Under the pieces are notes generated by a model. The model was not told the origin of the DNA. It saw nothing but the letters and a program-made list of their open reading frames with translations, and searched no databases. Position numbers and translations under genes: made by a program. Shown in pieces: positions 10,136 to 22,144 of a DNA stretch of 64,000 nt (the first letter of the stretch is position 1; each line of letters starts with the position of its first letter). The DNA is from Polyodon spathula (Eukaryota > Chordata > Actinopteri > Acipenseriformes > Polyodontidae), in contig NC_054540.1 of NCBI RefSeq assembly GCF_017654505.1, positions 39,977,468 through 40,041,467 on the forward strand. The letters are read 5' to 3'.

Positions 10136-10774
10136 CGGTACAGTGAGTAAATAAGCGCCGTGCGCACCGTGACACCTGAGCAGCACATAGCGTACAACAG
10201 GGGGACAGGGCCGAAGCCGCGATGGGCGATTAACTTTTACAACACAGTAATACAAAAACTGTTTTTAAAATGCAAAAACAGTTAAATATTACAGTACAGA
10301 TTGGGGAGAGCACACTGTCTGTTTCATTGTAAGACCTACACATGTGGTGAAGGCTAATGCAGCCCGCGTACGTCTCAACTCAACATCCTCGTTGCAGATA
10401 GTCCTCTGCGCAAGAACGGGGAAGCGCAGCTACAATCAAAACCAGGCCCGACCTGCAGGCAAGCCCAGCTCCGTGGAGTAACACCGCTCTCCCAAGTAAG
10501 AAAGGGTGAAAACACACACAATTCTTAACAATAACACTTACGTACTAAGACGTACCGACAGTGAGAAGCCGTCTGACACGCGGATCGAGCAAGTGCTGAT
10601 AGTTAGAAACAGAATAAAAAAGGCTACAAATTAAAGCTACTGATTCTGGGAAAAGTGGTGAAGCTGGCTTTCAGCACGAAGTGCAGGGGAGGTAGCAGTA
10701 ACTTATGTAGTACTTTTTAAGAACAAAAAGGGCTCAATGCAACACAGAGAGGTCTTACCGTACCAATCTTGAGA

Positions 10775-10918
10775 AGCGAAAAGAGCATGGCTCCCCTGCC
10801 GAGGGGGCCTATCAGCATCTTTGATAGAAAGAGCTACGTGACACCTACCAATAGGCAGGTATACATCCCATAACAATGTTTTGGTGGTCATCTTCGAATT
10901 GAAAGGGAACTCACCGTC
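10775..10918. repeat. right inverted terminal repeat of DIRS copy 1
   Basis: Its reverse complement reads GTTCCCTTTCAATTCGAAGATG, ACCACCAAAACATTGTTATGGG, ACCTGCCTATTGGTAGGTGT and so on, matching 7555-7600 and 7300-7400. Confidence 0.85.
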
Positions 10919-10997
10919 ATAGCTTCTGTTAAAATAGCAGAAGACCGTAACAACGACCATGTATAGACAAACAGTGGCTACTGAAGAACGAAACAAG

Positions 10998-11033
<36 letters not shown>
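10998..11033. repeat. (ATT)n microsatellite
   Basis: Twelve uninterrupted ATT units, ending where the next terminal repeat begins. Confidence 0.95.
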
Positions 11034-11034
<1 letters not shown>

Positions 11035-11035
<1 letters not shown>

Positions 11036-11186
11036 ACCATGTAACAATTTTTTTTTTTTTTTGGTTCCTGGGTAGTAAGTGTTATTTCCTAATTGCTTAT
11101 GCCTCAAAAGTATAGAAAATGGCTATTATTCCCCACAAACTTTGCTTTTGTGACCAGGACAGTGATCTTTTGAAATTTACCTAACA
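11035..11186 (+). mobile_element. single terminal repeat of a Chapaev-like transposon
   Basis: CACCATGTAACAA, then GGTTCCTGGGTAGTAAGTG, CTTATGCCTCAAAAGTATAG and GTGACCAGGACAGTGATC match both ends of the complete element at 39448-40773 over about 150 bp. It is preceded by TTA (11032-11034), the same three bases that flank the complete copy. No internal part or second end follows; it passes directly into LTR-element leader sequence. Confidence 0.85.
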
Positions 11187-11585
11187 GTCCTTCCTCACAG
11201 TTGGGATTGTAGCTCCTCATTCTTTGGCCCTCGAGAGGGCATCTACTCCTTCTTGGACTGTAGCTCCTCCTCTGGTTCCTCAGTCAGGCAGGCAGCCACT
11301 CACTCACTCTTACTTTAGCCTTGGAGGATGGTAGCCCCTCCCCATCCGGCTATCAGGACTCCAGCTCCTCCCTCTGTGGCTTTTCCCCCACGTCTCAATT
11401 GCTTCCCTCTCTGGCTCCCTCAGCAGCGCCTCCAGTGCCTGCTTAGCGTCATCTGTCCCCTCTAAACAATTTCAGGGGTTTGGGGCATCAGCTCTTTCCC
11501 CAGGGGTCCTCCCCCTTGGAATCTTGATCTCCTTATGTCCCGCCTTACCTCTGCGAAACACAGCGAATCCCTCTCTGCCACCATA
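11187..11585 (-). other. leader/gag start of an LTR retrotransposon
   Basis: Read on the minus strand, the LTR end (CCCTGTTACA at 11586) is followed by TATGGTGGCAGAG, which looks like a primer-binding site, then purine-rich sequence with a short open frame. No retroviral-type motif is visible before it stops at the Chapaev-like end, so the gag assignment is by position only. Confidence 0.55.
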
Positions 11586-12205
11586 TGTAACAGGGTCTTG
11601 CTTGTGGGTGAGTGCATTCGCTGCTGATTGACAGGCAGGAGATCAAGACAGGGTTTGAAGTTGGCATGCCCCGCAGGCATGCAGGATTTATTTACACAAA
11701 AGCAAAAGTAAATAAAGGTGGTCATGTAACATTACCAGCCATGGTAACACACAGAGGACTAATACAACAAGCTGTACAAAAACACAAAACACAATACAAA
11801 AACTATAAAATAAAAGGTGCCTTAAAAACGGCGTGCGCTACTCCCGAATGCATGGAGGTCCCGCTTGCTCACCTCTCTATACTTTATGGGGATCTATCAT
11901 CTCTGATCTAATCTTTATGTATCAATACAAACCCACACTATGGCCATCGACGGTTTTGGCAGCTTCTTTTGGCTCTGATCTTGGTTCACCATCACGGGGA
12001 TCAGAGGATTTTAGCAACATATTTCGGTCTCTATGCTCAGGTAGTGTGGACAATCTTCAGCTCATTGTCCTTGGCTTTGCAGCAGCCCCAAGCTTAACAA
12101 ACAAGACCTCTTTATACCCAACATCATGCTGGAACACACCTACCTGCTGATTATCCACAGCTGGAATCACACACAGCAGGCAGACTCTCCCAGGAGGGGC
12201 AGGTA
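11586..12205 (-). mobile_element. LTR (minus strand)
   Basis: On the minus strand there is a TATAAA box (complement of 12111-12116), an AATAAA signal (complement of 11688-11693) and an end in TGTTACA followed by a binding-site-like TGGTGGCAGAG. The upstream limit near 12205 is estimated. Without a second LTR the family cannot be fixed; gypsy-type is likely from context. Confidence 0.6.
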
Positions 12206-12977
12206 CTGCATTATTCAATAATACAATATTATTTCTAATACTTGGAAATTACAATTACTTGGGTGGGCAATGGCCTTGATTTTCCATGTATGAATTAATG
12301 TTGAAAAAAATAATAATTTAAGCTACATATCCCAGTATAAGGGATACCAAGTGTGAAAAACAAATGTAATTTAATAATAAACAGAAATTATGAGTGTGAT
12401 TATAGCATCCCTTATTGACCTTACTGAATTAAATACGTCATGTCTTACCATTGTACAGTGAACAACTGCCAATGAATGTGTTTTAAAAAGAAATATTCAT
12501 CAATACACATCTGTAAGCAGTGAGAACTTTTTTTTTTTAAAGTCAAGGGGGTGTTAATGCTTTAACTCTTTCTACACCTAATGATTTATTGGCAGACCTC
12601 AGCCAAGCAGTACAATTCCAAGGTAGAAAATCTGGGGATGATTAGCATGAAATATTTAACCACCTTGGTTCAGAGTTTACTTTGGGAGATTAGTTTCTGT
12701 TGGAGCTTCGCTTTCCCTTTTGTTAAAGATTTGACATTGTAATTTTGAATTGGCCACTTTGATCTTTTCCTCCTTTTGAAAACTGATCTTGGTGATAAAT
12801 GCACTTAATGATCACATGTAAATGGTTTTAAAATCATGTAGGTTAAATTTCATCTAATGGAGACATAGTTATTTTCTGTGGTAGATACATGGACTCCAGA
12901 ACACACGTACATTGGTATGAATCTTTTTTTTCTTGTAGTATGAGTTTTCTCACTAATTATCGATCTGTGTACACAGC

Positions 12978-13013
<36 letters not shown>

Positions 13014-15484
13014 AAATGCAACAGCTTAGTGGTGCTGAGCTATTCACTTTTCTTACTTAATTCAGCTAAATACAATTTTGATTCTTGACTGCTGGTTTGC
13101 TGATTTCATGAATATCTAAACCTTTCTCAGTAATAAACCCAAACCTGGAATATCTTGGACTTCACAAACAAATGGACTGAGAGCATGTCTTGCTTAACTT
13201 ACCATTTGTGTAATCCGTCATTACAGGACATTTTATCCTGTAACAGTCATAGGTCAGGCTGACTTGTTTCTTTTTGCAGACTCCAATACCTCATTTTTAT
13301 ACCATGGATGTTTATACCAGTGCATGTGAAATGTCATTGTTTGATCATGTTTAACAAAATGCTGAGTGAGGGGCACATTGAAGATCCCACAACCAAACCC
13401 ACTGCCTCTTCACACCAAGCAGCTCTACAAGGAATATCAGCAATCCATCCAGACACGCTCACATAGCGGGTTTTCCTGTATTGGTTTTCTGGAGCGCTGC
13501 TCTTCCAGGAACACACAGAAGACTCCTGATGGTTGATGCAGCCAAATATTTTTTGTCAAGTCAGTGTACAACTTACTTCTCATTCCATTGGGAGATTTTT
13601 CAAATACACAGGAGGACATTAGATAAGCTCATAAAACACCCCCTTTAACATTGTTATATCTGTCAGTAAGTTCATATTTAAGTCCATAAACTGTGTTATT
13701 AGATACATGTATAAAGCCACCTGGTTAAAAACTTGAGTTTATATTAATTTGTTAAATACAGCATTACCATTTACAAAAGATTTATACTGTTAATGTAGGC
13801 CACTGATTTAGTTGAAAACATATGCATTTCTTAGAATTTTCCTAGAATTTAATTTTTATAAATGTTATGATAATCAATGGCTTATCAAGAATAGCTGCCT
13901 ACCCTAACCAACATTTTGTGATTAGATAGCAATAGAACATCAACAAGAAACACCCTAGGCATAAACATTCTCTCGTCCTCATAGTTCTGTGCTACAAAGT
14001 ACATTTCCTGAAATAATGCTCATGAAAGCTTTTGTAATTCAGATCGACCTTTGGATTTTGGATGTAAAAGTGTCATATTTGGCACTGACGGAGGAAATCA
14101 GATCTTTAATTTATTAGTTCTTGTAAACCATGTTATTTTAAGGATTAAAAATAAAAAGTCTGGAATAATGTGCCTGCAAAATAAATAAATGAGAAGCTTT
14201 AGAAAATATAAATGTACTAATTTGCATTATTTGTAACATAAAAGACTTTCCACACATTTTAGACTTGGCAAACTTCCCGTGTTGCTTTCTCCTTTTTTCA
14301 ATTTTTTGTAAAGGTTACTGTATTTCATTTTGTTTTGTGTATTTGTTTGTTACAAGTACAGTATCCACTTCAAAAAGGTTATTTGCCTTAATGTAATAAA
14401 ACTCCTTAGGTTTTATTGGCAGCTAACATGTTATGAATTTAAAGAACATGGGAAGAACACTGAGGAAAAATACTTATTTTCTAAACTTTTATCTGCCTGG
14501 GTATTGCAGGGATTAGAGGGCAGAATATGTACATACAATTTTTTTTTTTTGATAAAAACACAGAAGATGATTTTAAAATTGAAGTTTAATTTTAAAGCTT
14601 GATCGCGTTCGGTCTGAGGATCCTAATGATTCAACATCAACAACATGGCTTGCTAACCAATTCCATACCCTCACCACTCTGCCTCCTACCCTCTGTCCTA
14701 AGTTTGTCACCATTAAGTGTTACTGAACAGGTTGTAGAGTTTAAACACAATGCATGACTTTCTCTAGCTTTCTTCTATGTTCTACATATTCCTGCAATAC
14801 TTTTTTCCAAATAATTGTTTTGGTATTTTTTATCCTATCCCTGATCATAACTCTTTACCATTGCAACTGGTTCATCTGTCCTACTTGCTTGCTCCAGTAC
14901 AGGTTAATGAAGATATATGACAAACCCTATATAATGGCAAAACATAAATAAGTCAGCTATTTTGGTGGATTAGCATGGAATAAGAACCAATCAAAATGGT
15001 GAACTTTTGGAGAGGAGTCGGGAACCAAGGAAATGTTTTTGATTGAATAGGTTAGATTGAAGAAGCTTATGTTGTGAGTTCAGAAAACATTTTGATAGGA
15101 AGATTCGATGCATAACTAGTGAAGACTGATTTATGACCAGGATTATGTTAATAGAAATATCAGAACAACCACAATTATTTCCTAGTCACCAATGACAAAA
15201 CAAAGGGAAACGTTAGAACAAAGACCCAAAAAGTATTTTGTGGAATTTGTGTTTAAATTGTATAAAATATTGGCCTTTTTTTAATAAATAAAATAATTAA
15301 AATAATGGAAAAATGACAAAGCCCAGTCTGATATGGATAATCTAACGTGCAAATAGATCTTTTACCTGTGATGTCTCATAATTGTACAGTAAATCAGATT
15401 TGTATATTATAAATATTATTTCCCAGTCAAGTGCAAAATGTTAGCCATTACTGATTGGGATATACATCTATAGCCCGATTTTAC
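12206..15484. other. AT-rich, no recognised gene; poly-A tract
   Basis: A 33-base A-run lies at 12979-13011. A slightly GC-richer island at 13340-13620 has only short frames without family signature. No transposon ends were recognised. This may be ancestral single-copy sequence, or the 3' part of the hAT gene that follows on the minus strand. Confidence 0.5.
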
Positions 15485-15574
15485 CTGAGCACGAATGTCA
15501 AAGCTGCTCAAAGCATCAGCACCAATTTTCTCTTCAGCCTTGCCTGAGAAGGAGCCTGCAGGCCTGACCATTCT
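15485..15574 (-). pseudogene. hAT gene, putative exon 6
   Basis: 30 codons: RMVRPAGSFSGKAEEKIGAD then ALSSFDIRAQ. The segment is bounded by CTTGAAGGCAG before and GTAAAA after on the minus strand. The ALSSFD part fits the position where hAT proteins read as DALSIFDP, but the match is short. This is the least certain of the six. Confidence 0.45.
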
Positions 15575-15839
15575 CTGCCTTCAAGAGGAAAATATCCACA
15601 CTTCTAGTATATATCATACTTTATTGTGTTTCCTGCATGGCTACTGTTGCTGCGCTCCTTCAGAAGCCTTTTCTTCTGTTTAATGTTAGTAATGTATTAT
15701 TAACATTAGACAGCTTCCCTGCATTTTAGGACACTCTCTAGTGTTAAAGGCGGTTTATAACTACACTGAATTGACTTAAGCCGATTTCAGCCTAGGAAAC
15801 CCCAATGTCTTATTCCACTTTAGAAAGCAGCTGCTGCTA

Positions 15840-16320
15840 AGCAGGAGATAGCCGCTCTGTGCCCATCGGTCAGCCTCTAGTATGTGTTGAGAACTAAGTG
15901 CTCCTTTTCTGCCGGCATAGCCTGGCTATTTACGGTCAGTACCAGTGATTTTACACTTAGTATTACGAGCACCCTGATCAGTATTAAGACCGGTCGTCGA
16001 ACCCATTCCATGCTGTTCCCAGCCTTGCACCAGGTGACTTTGTGTCTGCAATGGTCGGCCCTGCACCGAGTATTGCATTTTACCCTTCGTGGCATTGCTC
16101 AATATTAATCCAGTGCCGGCATTACATATCCGGCTCTGATATTTGCTCAGTACTGGCCAGTGCTGAGTACACTGGTAGTTTGACGAATCCTGTACGGACA
16201 TTGGGTGATTGCATCTGGTTCCAATCTGGTACCAGTTTATAAAAGAGACAGAGATATCCCTTTAATTTAGTGCATCTCTCTTCCTTTGTCTGTAAAATTC
16301 TGCTGTACCGGTGTCACGGG
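15840..16320. other. GC-richer block with CAGTRC/GTGC motifs
   Basis: Repeated CAGTACC, CAGTGCC, GCACC and GAGTAC motifs recall the leader repeats of the DIRS-like elements, and TATAAAAGAGACAG stands at 16238-16251. No open gene is convincing. It may be a leader of a diverged family. Confidence 0.35.
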
Positions 16321-17094
16321 AAATAAGTTAGCTGGGAAAAAAGTTATCGTTTGCCTTTTGAGCCTTTCTACACGTGCGAATCTTAGAGCTTAAAGGCAAG
16401 GTTCTGTGTGGAGATTCATCTAAAGTGACAGGATTGCATTTGTATTTTTTTGAGAAACAAAAACAGGTATTGCATTGCAGACAGTAATTTTTGTCATATG
16501 TCATACACTGTCCAGCAAATCAGTGTTTAAAAATTGTTTATGTAGGCCCACTTTAACAAAGTTATATGATTTTCATGGTAAATTGATCGGTGACTTTGAA
16601 TCTTTTCAATAAATTGAGTGGGAAAGTACAAACACTTTTCTTCATGTAGAGAATAATGTTTTGACCCACGTAGACTTAATCATGTTAGAAAACCTATAAT
16701 GTAAAGTAGCCAGCAATTAAATGTAATCTTTGAAAACTATGTCGCCTAAAGCTAACCTATTATTAAACAATAATATGAAAAACATGTTATTAATATTACA
16801 ATGACACATTTTCGATTTTTACCACATAAAACGTAGCTTTAATAAAGATCCTGACAACTTAAAACAAACAATTAACAGTAAAACAATTAACTAGACACAT
16901 TGGAAATATCACAATAACAGTCTTCTTAATTAAAGTTCACAGACAGAAAAACTTAAATTTGCCTTTAATTTTTTAGATTCTTGCATGTGCAGAAAGGCTC
17001 AAAAAGGCAAATGCTAACTTATTTCCTGTAGCATGTTAATAGCATAAAAATCTGGGGTTTAACCTGCATGTAAACACTGCCATAATTTCCTTAC
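16321..17094. other. AT-rich, no recognised feature
   Basis: No transposon end, RNA gene or coding signature was seen. Confidence 0.5.
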
Positions 17095-17246
17095 TTGCAC
17101 CAGGAAGTTCTCAAATTCCACATGACTGAAACTGATGTCTACCACCTCCTTCACATTTTCTTCCAGGGACTTCTGCAGACCCTCAAGATGTTCTTTTTTT
17201 CCTGCAGTTTTCTCATCCCTTCCAAAGTAGTATCACTGTCCTGTTT
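17095..17246 (-). pseudogene. hAT gene, putative exon 5
   Basis: The minus strand reads KQDSDTTLEGMRKLQE and then, after a one-base loss in an A-run, EHLEGLQKSLEENVKEVV and SHVEFENFLVQ. It is bounded by ATAACAG (acceptor) and GTAAGG (donor). Allowing for the lost base it is 51 codons, phase 0. It sits where hAT proteins of this group have a helical insertion after the LSRLFQ motif, which ends the previous exon. Confidence 0.7.
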
Positions 17247-17416
17247 CTGTTATAATATAACAAAATGGCTGTTAATGTTTTTGTACGTAATTTACTGAAA
17301 CTCAAAGTGCGGTTATAATAAAACTAAAGGATCATTTTTTATAATGTTAACTTACATGCTTTTATATCCTACATATTTATATTATTAGTCAAATATTATA
17401 GCATAAAAAACAGAAA

Positions 17417-17621
17417 ATGAAAAAGTCTGGACAACTTGTCAAGGGGTGGCAGAACATCACACATCATGAGAAGTGTTGCGCAGAACTTGAATGTCTTGAG
17501 AAACAGGGCAAGACCACGTGAGCAGTCTCATGCTCCAGGCTCATAACCACTGCTGCAAACGTGCATCATAGAGCAGCTACTGCAAAATTGTGGGGCAGCC
17601 ATCCTGGGAGTTGACAATGTT
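17417..17621 (-). pseudogene. hAT gene, putative exon 4
   Basis: After an acceptor-like TTGAACAG the minus strand reads NIVNSQ. With frame changes it then reads GWLPHNFAVAAL, CTFAAVVMSLEHE and RGLALFLKTFKFCATLLMM followed by CDVLPPLDKLSRLF. These match the (R)WLSH...AV and FVATLYMMCDVLP...LSRLFQ blocks of hAT transposases. There is at least one stop and one frameshift, and the donor is destroyed. Confidence 0.82.
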
Positions 17622-17789
17622 CTGTTCAAGTAAATAAATTTGTCCTTCAGGCTACTGAGCTATCTCAGTTAGTTTAAATCCCTGAATTTACCATAATTCA
17701 ATTATGCAAAGAAAATTTATATAAAATACCCATTACTCATAGTATAGACTAGATGACAAAATGTGTTAATTAATATAATTGAAGTGAAC

Positions 17790-17975
17790 CTGAATTTCCT
17801 TCAGCCCAGACGTGCGCACGGAGGAGTACTCCTAGAACCTATACAGTTGACTCAGGAGAAACTTTAGCAGGTAAGGAATTCCAGTAGCTGCCTGAGCAGC
17901 ACCCAAAGCAAGATGGTGGGCAATGCAGTGAACATTGACCAGCTTGTTATTCGCAGCCCTGAGTTGTATAGCAAC
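17790..17975 (-). pseudogene. hAT gene, putative exon 3
   Basis: 62 codons bounded by GTGTTCTTCAG and a GT. The reading VAIQLRAANNKLVNVHCIAH continues HLALGAAQAATGIPYLLKF and, after LSQLYRF and a stop, EYSSVRTSGLKEIQ. The VHCxAHxLALA block is the most diagnostic hAT motif of this window. One TAG interrupts an otherwise open exon. Confidence 0.88.
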
Positions 17976-18100
17976 CTGAAGAACACAAGTTTAGACAATT
18001 TTATACAAATGATGAAGAAATATTTGCAAAAGTATTTGATTTTGTTAGGATATTTTGAAACCCTGCAGCTATCAATGTTTGATTTATGTACAATCCTATG
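17976..18100. other. intron-like spacer
   Basis: Short AT-rich stretch between the hAT exon and the CR1 insertion; nothing recognised. Confidence 0.5.
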
Positions 18101-19311
18101 AATGTTTTAGGAAAGGGAGATCATGTCTAACTAACCTGCTTGACTTTTTTGAGGATGCAAAATCAACAGTGGATAACTGCAAAGCATAGGACATGGTTTA
18201 TTTAGATTTCCAGAAAGCTTTTGACAAAGTCTGGCATAAAAGATTAATTCTCAAACTGAACACAGAAAGGATTCAAGAAAATGCATGTACATGGATTAGA
18301 GAGTGGTTAACATGTAATAAACAGAAAGTACTGATTAGAGGAGAAACTTCAAAATGGAGCGAGGTAACCAGTGGAGTACCACAGGAATCAATATTAGGTC
18401 CTCAGCTATTCCTAATCTACATTAATGACTTAGATTCTGGCATAGTAAGCAAACTTGTTAAATTAGCAGTTGACACAAAAATAAGAGGAGTGACAAACAC
18501 TGTTGCAGCAACAAAGGTCATTCAAAATGATCTACACAAGATTCAGAACTAGGCAGACAAATTATATTTAATAGAGAAAAGTGTATGGTACTGCACACAG
18601 GCAATACAAATGTGCTTTATACATATGATACAGAGATACTGAAATTGAAGAAGGAATCTGTGAAAAAGACCTAGGAATTTATGTTTACTCAGAAATGTCT
18701 TCATCTAGTCAATGTGGGCAAGCTATAAAAAGGCCAACAAGATGCTTGGATATATTGTGAAAAGTGTTGAATTTAAATCAAGGGAAGTATTGTTAAAACT
18801 TTACAATGCATTAGTAAAACCTCATCTACAAAATATTGTGTTCAGTTCTGGTCACCTTGCTGCAAAAAAGATATTGCTGCTGTAGAAAAAGTGCAAAGAA
18901 GAGCGACCAGAATTACTCTGGGTTTAAAAGAATTTAGACAGGCTTAAAGAATTTAATTTATTAAGTCTTGAACAAAGGAGACTGTGTGGTGATCTTATTC
19001 AGGCATTCAAAGAGGTACTGACAATGTCGACCCAAAGGACTTTTTCGACCTGAAAAAAGAAACAAGGACCAGGGCTCACAAATGGAGATTAGACAAAGGG
19101 ACATTCAGAACAGAAAAGAGGAGGCACTTTTTTACACAGAGAATTGCGAGGGTCTGGAATCAACTCCTCTGTAATGTTGCTGAAGCTGACACCCTGCATT
19201 CCTTCAAGAAGCTACTTAATGAGATTCTGGGATCAATAAGCTACTATCAACCAAACGAGCAAGACAGGCTGAATGGCCTCCTCTCGTTTGTAAACTTTCT
19301 TATATTCTTAT
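18101..19311 (+). mobile_element. CR1-clade LINE, 5'-truncated
   Basis: It begins inside ORF2 (GTTTTAGGAAAGGGAGATCA) and runs to the 3' end typical of this family (GGCCTCCTCTCGTTTGTAAA, then TTCTTATATTCTTAT). Reverse transcriptase motifs include MVYLDFQKAFDKVWHKRL and YINDLDSGIVSKL. The catalytic FADD box is altered to LAVD (near 18466-18477). Frameshifts follow, with [12 protein letters not shown], VQRRATRI and LSLEQRRL blocks recognisable. It lies within the hAT gene, opposite to its direction. Confidence 0.92.
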
Positions 19312-19387
19312 TTTTTATGTTTATTAATTATTAGACATTCTGTTTTAGTTATGAAGTTACTCTGATGCAGAAATAATCATTTTATTA

Positions 19388-19541
19388 ATTTGGCCAACAA
19401 TTACTTATGCTCATTCAGAGCCAAACCCAACCATCTTTCCAATGTCCACATCCACATCAGTAAGGAAAACTTTAATATTCTGAACGATGGTATCTGCTGT
19501 GCCATTCAGAATGTTGCATATGCCCAAGAAGAAAGTTTACA
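19388..19541 (-). pseudogene. hAT gene, putative exon 2
   Basis: The minus strand reads TFFLGICNILNGTADTIVQN, IKVFLTDVDVDIGKMVGFGS and then E-stop-A-stop-VIVGQIN. It corresponds to the FLGL...GTAxTI...FL..VD..K+VGFGSDGASVMVG block of hAT transposases, which carries the second catalytic Asp. Here the D and G positions are destroyed (GSE, stop, A, stop). Splice signals are not clear. The next exon continues directly with VAIQLRA. Confidence 0.8.
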
Positions 19542-21952
19542 TTGTCACAGATGGTTCTGGCACGTCCCTTTTGTGCTATAAATCATTAGATCATTTTGCA
19601 TGGAAGGTCTCTGTTGCAAGGGTGTGCGGTTCTTTGATGGACCCAGATTCAGTTAAAATGTGTTTGCCCACTGACGATGGGAATGGGAATGTAGAGATGG
19701 AAGCCCAACTAACAAGATTTAAGTTTTTGCAGTTATCAGGCTTTTAAAGACTGTCACCCACACCTGTGAGCAGAAACTGACTCAAGACTATCACAGCTAC
19801 TGGAAGCAGGCTGATCTTTGGGATACACATTGAACATTTGTGAAACTGCAACAAATATTGTAATGACTGTAATGTGTTTTAGAAAATCTTTTTTAGCAGA
19901 TCTGCACAGGCCTGTCATGGTATTCGCAGAACCAGCCTGAGCTGAGCCTGTCGTAGAGTTCAAATCTTGCTGGGAACGTGATGATTTGTTAAACATCAAT
20001 TGGATGATCTAAATGAACATGTATTGATTTAAATAATATGATATATTCTTAGTCAATAATCATAGTAATACTGTATGTACTATGTTTCAAATAGACTGGT
20101 ATACTTAGTAGAAAATATTAAGTGGCTGTTATGTACAGTCTGTGAAAAAGCATGCAGAGAAAGTCGGGTGGCCAGCTTTTGACAAACAGTGATGGACAAA
20201 TGTGATGGAGCAGATTCCCTTGTCCATCACACAGACCCTTATCAGAAGTAGGCAACTCTTTGATTTAGGTACCATACCTTGGTAGCTAACTTTCTGGAGA
20301 AAGCTGGTGAGCTGAGTAAAAAGGAAAAACATACTTTGAAATAAATACATACATGTTATATTAGTGTAGATGTTTAAAGTAGAAAAATAATAAAAATATT
20401 GTAAGGGAAAAATTAAAAAGACTTAGAAAGGACCAGTACACTGCCTGACTGGTTGAAAAATAAAAACTTGTAATTAAGTTTTGGTTAATTGAACAAGTAA
20501 AATTTGATTTAAAGAAGGAAACAATCCCTGATTTAAAAAGAACAAGTATTTTAAGAAAATGTATGCTCAGATAAGGGGAACAGGAGAGTTGAGTTAATAC
20601 AGTCTTAATGTTGTTGCTGGTAAAAAGAATATAGTTAAAAGTCTTATTTTGTAAAGTGAAATACTTAATCTAGCCCACAGTTGAAAATAATGCAGCAAAT
20701 AAGATGTTAGTTTAAAATAAAAAGTAATAAGATCGAGTAAATAATGAAAAGCAACTTTCAAGGCAGCAGAGAGGTTGAAGAAAGGTGACATACTGGTGTA
20801 AACTCTGTGTAACCTGTCTTCCTGAACTTTTTATAAACCTTTTTTTAGAAAGATCACTGCTTGCTACCCAGAGGCATGTTTGGCAAAGAGAAGTGGAAAT
20901 TTTCTTATCAATAAACTTATGGCATCAAGGCCAGAATTAATGAGGAGATATGCCTTCTAGTCTTGGAAAAAGGGAGGTTAGAATAGAAATGGACTTTTTC
21001 CAGTATATATTCAAAATAATTAGTTACCTGGCAGGAAGAACCAAAAAGTAAGGTGTAGGGAGCATTTCTGAAAACATTAATCAACACTGAAATTGGCAAA
21101 AGAAGAGATGTCTCAAACGAGCTGGTTTCAGCCGGATTGCGTACCACTAAAAAATAAGAGAGCAGGCTCAGTTCAGCTGAAGTAAGGCTGTTAGGGTCTA
21201 ATAGGAGAGAAATACTTTAGCGTTTCAACTCAAATAGAAACAATCAAACTTTCCACTGGTAGTAACCCTATAATACGAGATATAGGATGGAAACTGTAAT
21301 ATTCGTTAAACCCTCATACCTGTAAAAAGAAAACTAATTTTAAAAGATGATATGTCATGAGGGAATATATTGTAGAAGCCAGGTCCATGTAATCAAAATG
21401 GCTGATGTTGTATATATTCAACAACATCCTTTTTAATACACATATAAAAAGTAGTATTGAAATATAAGGTAGCAAAGATCTTGTGAATTCTGCTTCACCT
21501 AACTTTTCAGATGAAGGAGGGGCCAAGAAATGAAAAGTTGCGATCATAGTCCAGTGTTTTGGACAACTGTTAAACCTTGAAATGTTGGTATATGACTCCA
21601 ATTAGTTCTTAAAAGTTGGCCCGATCTTTTAGAGATTGCTTTTTGCCAAAAAGAAAAGGACTGTCTAAGCAGATTGATGATTTGATTTAATTAAGGCTTC
21701 TCATGTATTCAATGGAGAGAAAATCCTATAAAAACCAAAGTAAAACTCCAGTTGAGATTGCTCAACTTGCTAACTGCAAGTTGTGTGATCCATGCTCTGA
21801 GGATCACTGAAAAATGGATTGCTGTTTGGTCGAAGTCAAGTCTCTGCCTTTTGAAAAGTTTTTATTTTTCAATATATCCTACACTACTTTTCCATATACT
21901 GAAAGGTAAGCATATATTTGAATGTAATATCTCTTTTACATTGATGAACATA
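19542..21952. other. no recognised feature
   Basis: Presumed intron of the hAT gene. A minus-strand frame of 81 codons (19754-19999, Ser-rich) has no family signature. No transposon ends or RNA genes were seen. Confidence 0.45.
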
Positions 21953-22012
21953 GGAACATAAGAACATAAGAAAGTTTACAAACGAGGAGGCCATTCGGCC
22001 CATAGCTTAATG
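21953..22012 (-). repeat. CR1 3' end fragment
   Basis: AACATAAGAACATAAGAAAG followed by TTTACAAACGAGGAGGCCAT is the 3' terminus of this CR1 family on the minus strand, including its short AACATAAG tandem tail. It stops after about 60 bp at unrelated sequence. Confidence 0.85.
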
Positions 22013-22144
22013 TGTACTGCTTATGTTTTATCTTTACTCTTTTATTTTGTGCCTGAGTTCAAACTCAAGTTGGACAACCGATAAGTCGCCATAAAAGGTT
22101 TCCAAATACTTCAACGACACGTAAAGCACGTAACATGACAGATA
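22013..22144. other. insert sharing an LTR segment
   Basis: GTTTTATCTTTACTCTTTTA TTTTGTGCCTGAGTTCAA (22024-22061) recurs at 45283-45320 inside a plus-strand LTR. The piece separates two CR1 3' ends. Confidence 0.65.

Larger units (their letters stand above)
7268..10918 (-). mobile_element. DIRS-like retrotransposon, copy 1, deleted
   Basis: The order on the minus strand is GTGC-repeat leader (10135-9745), gag (9740-9010), reverse transcriptase (8907-8449), tyrosine recombinase (8495-7687) and a terminal hairpin (7567-7270). The right end (10775-10918) is an inverted copy of 7310-7410, including TCCCTTTCAATTCGAAGATG. This gene order, the recombinase in place of an integrase, and inverted rather than direct terminal repeats define DIRS elements. 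Compared with copy 2 it has lost about 880 bp inside gag (junction near 9200) and the RNase H region (junction near 8495). From 10136 to 10774 I see no further coding sequence. Confidence 0.88.

Noticed and set aside
9745..10255. Cys/His/Gly-rich frames over 120 codons
   Set aside because: They arise from GTGC repeats in the DIRS leader; several frames are open at once because of the periodicity.
13334..13619. Host exon candidates
   Set aside because: Two overlapping minus frames are open, but without splice consensus or recognisable protein similarity.
19754..19999. Additional hAT exon
   Set aside because: The minus frame is open but has no hAT motif and does not fit between the neighbouring blocks.
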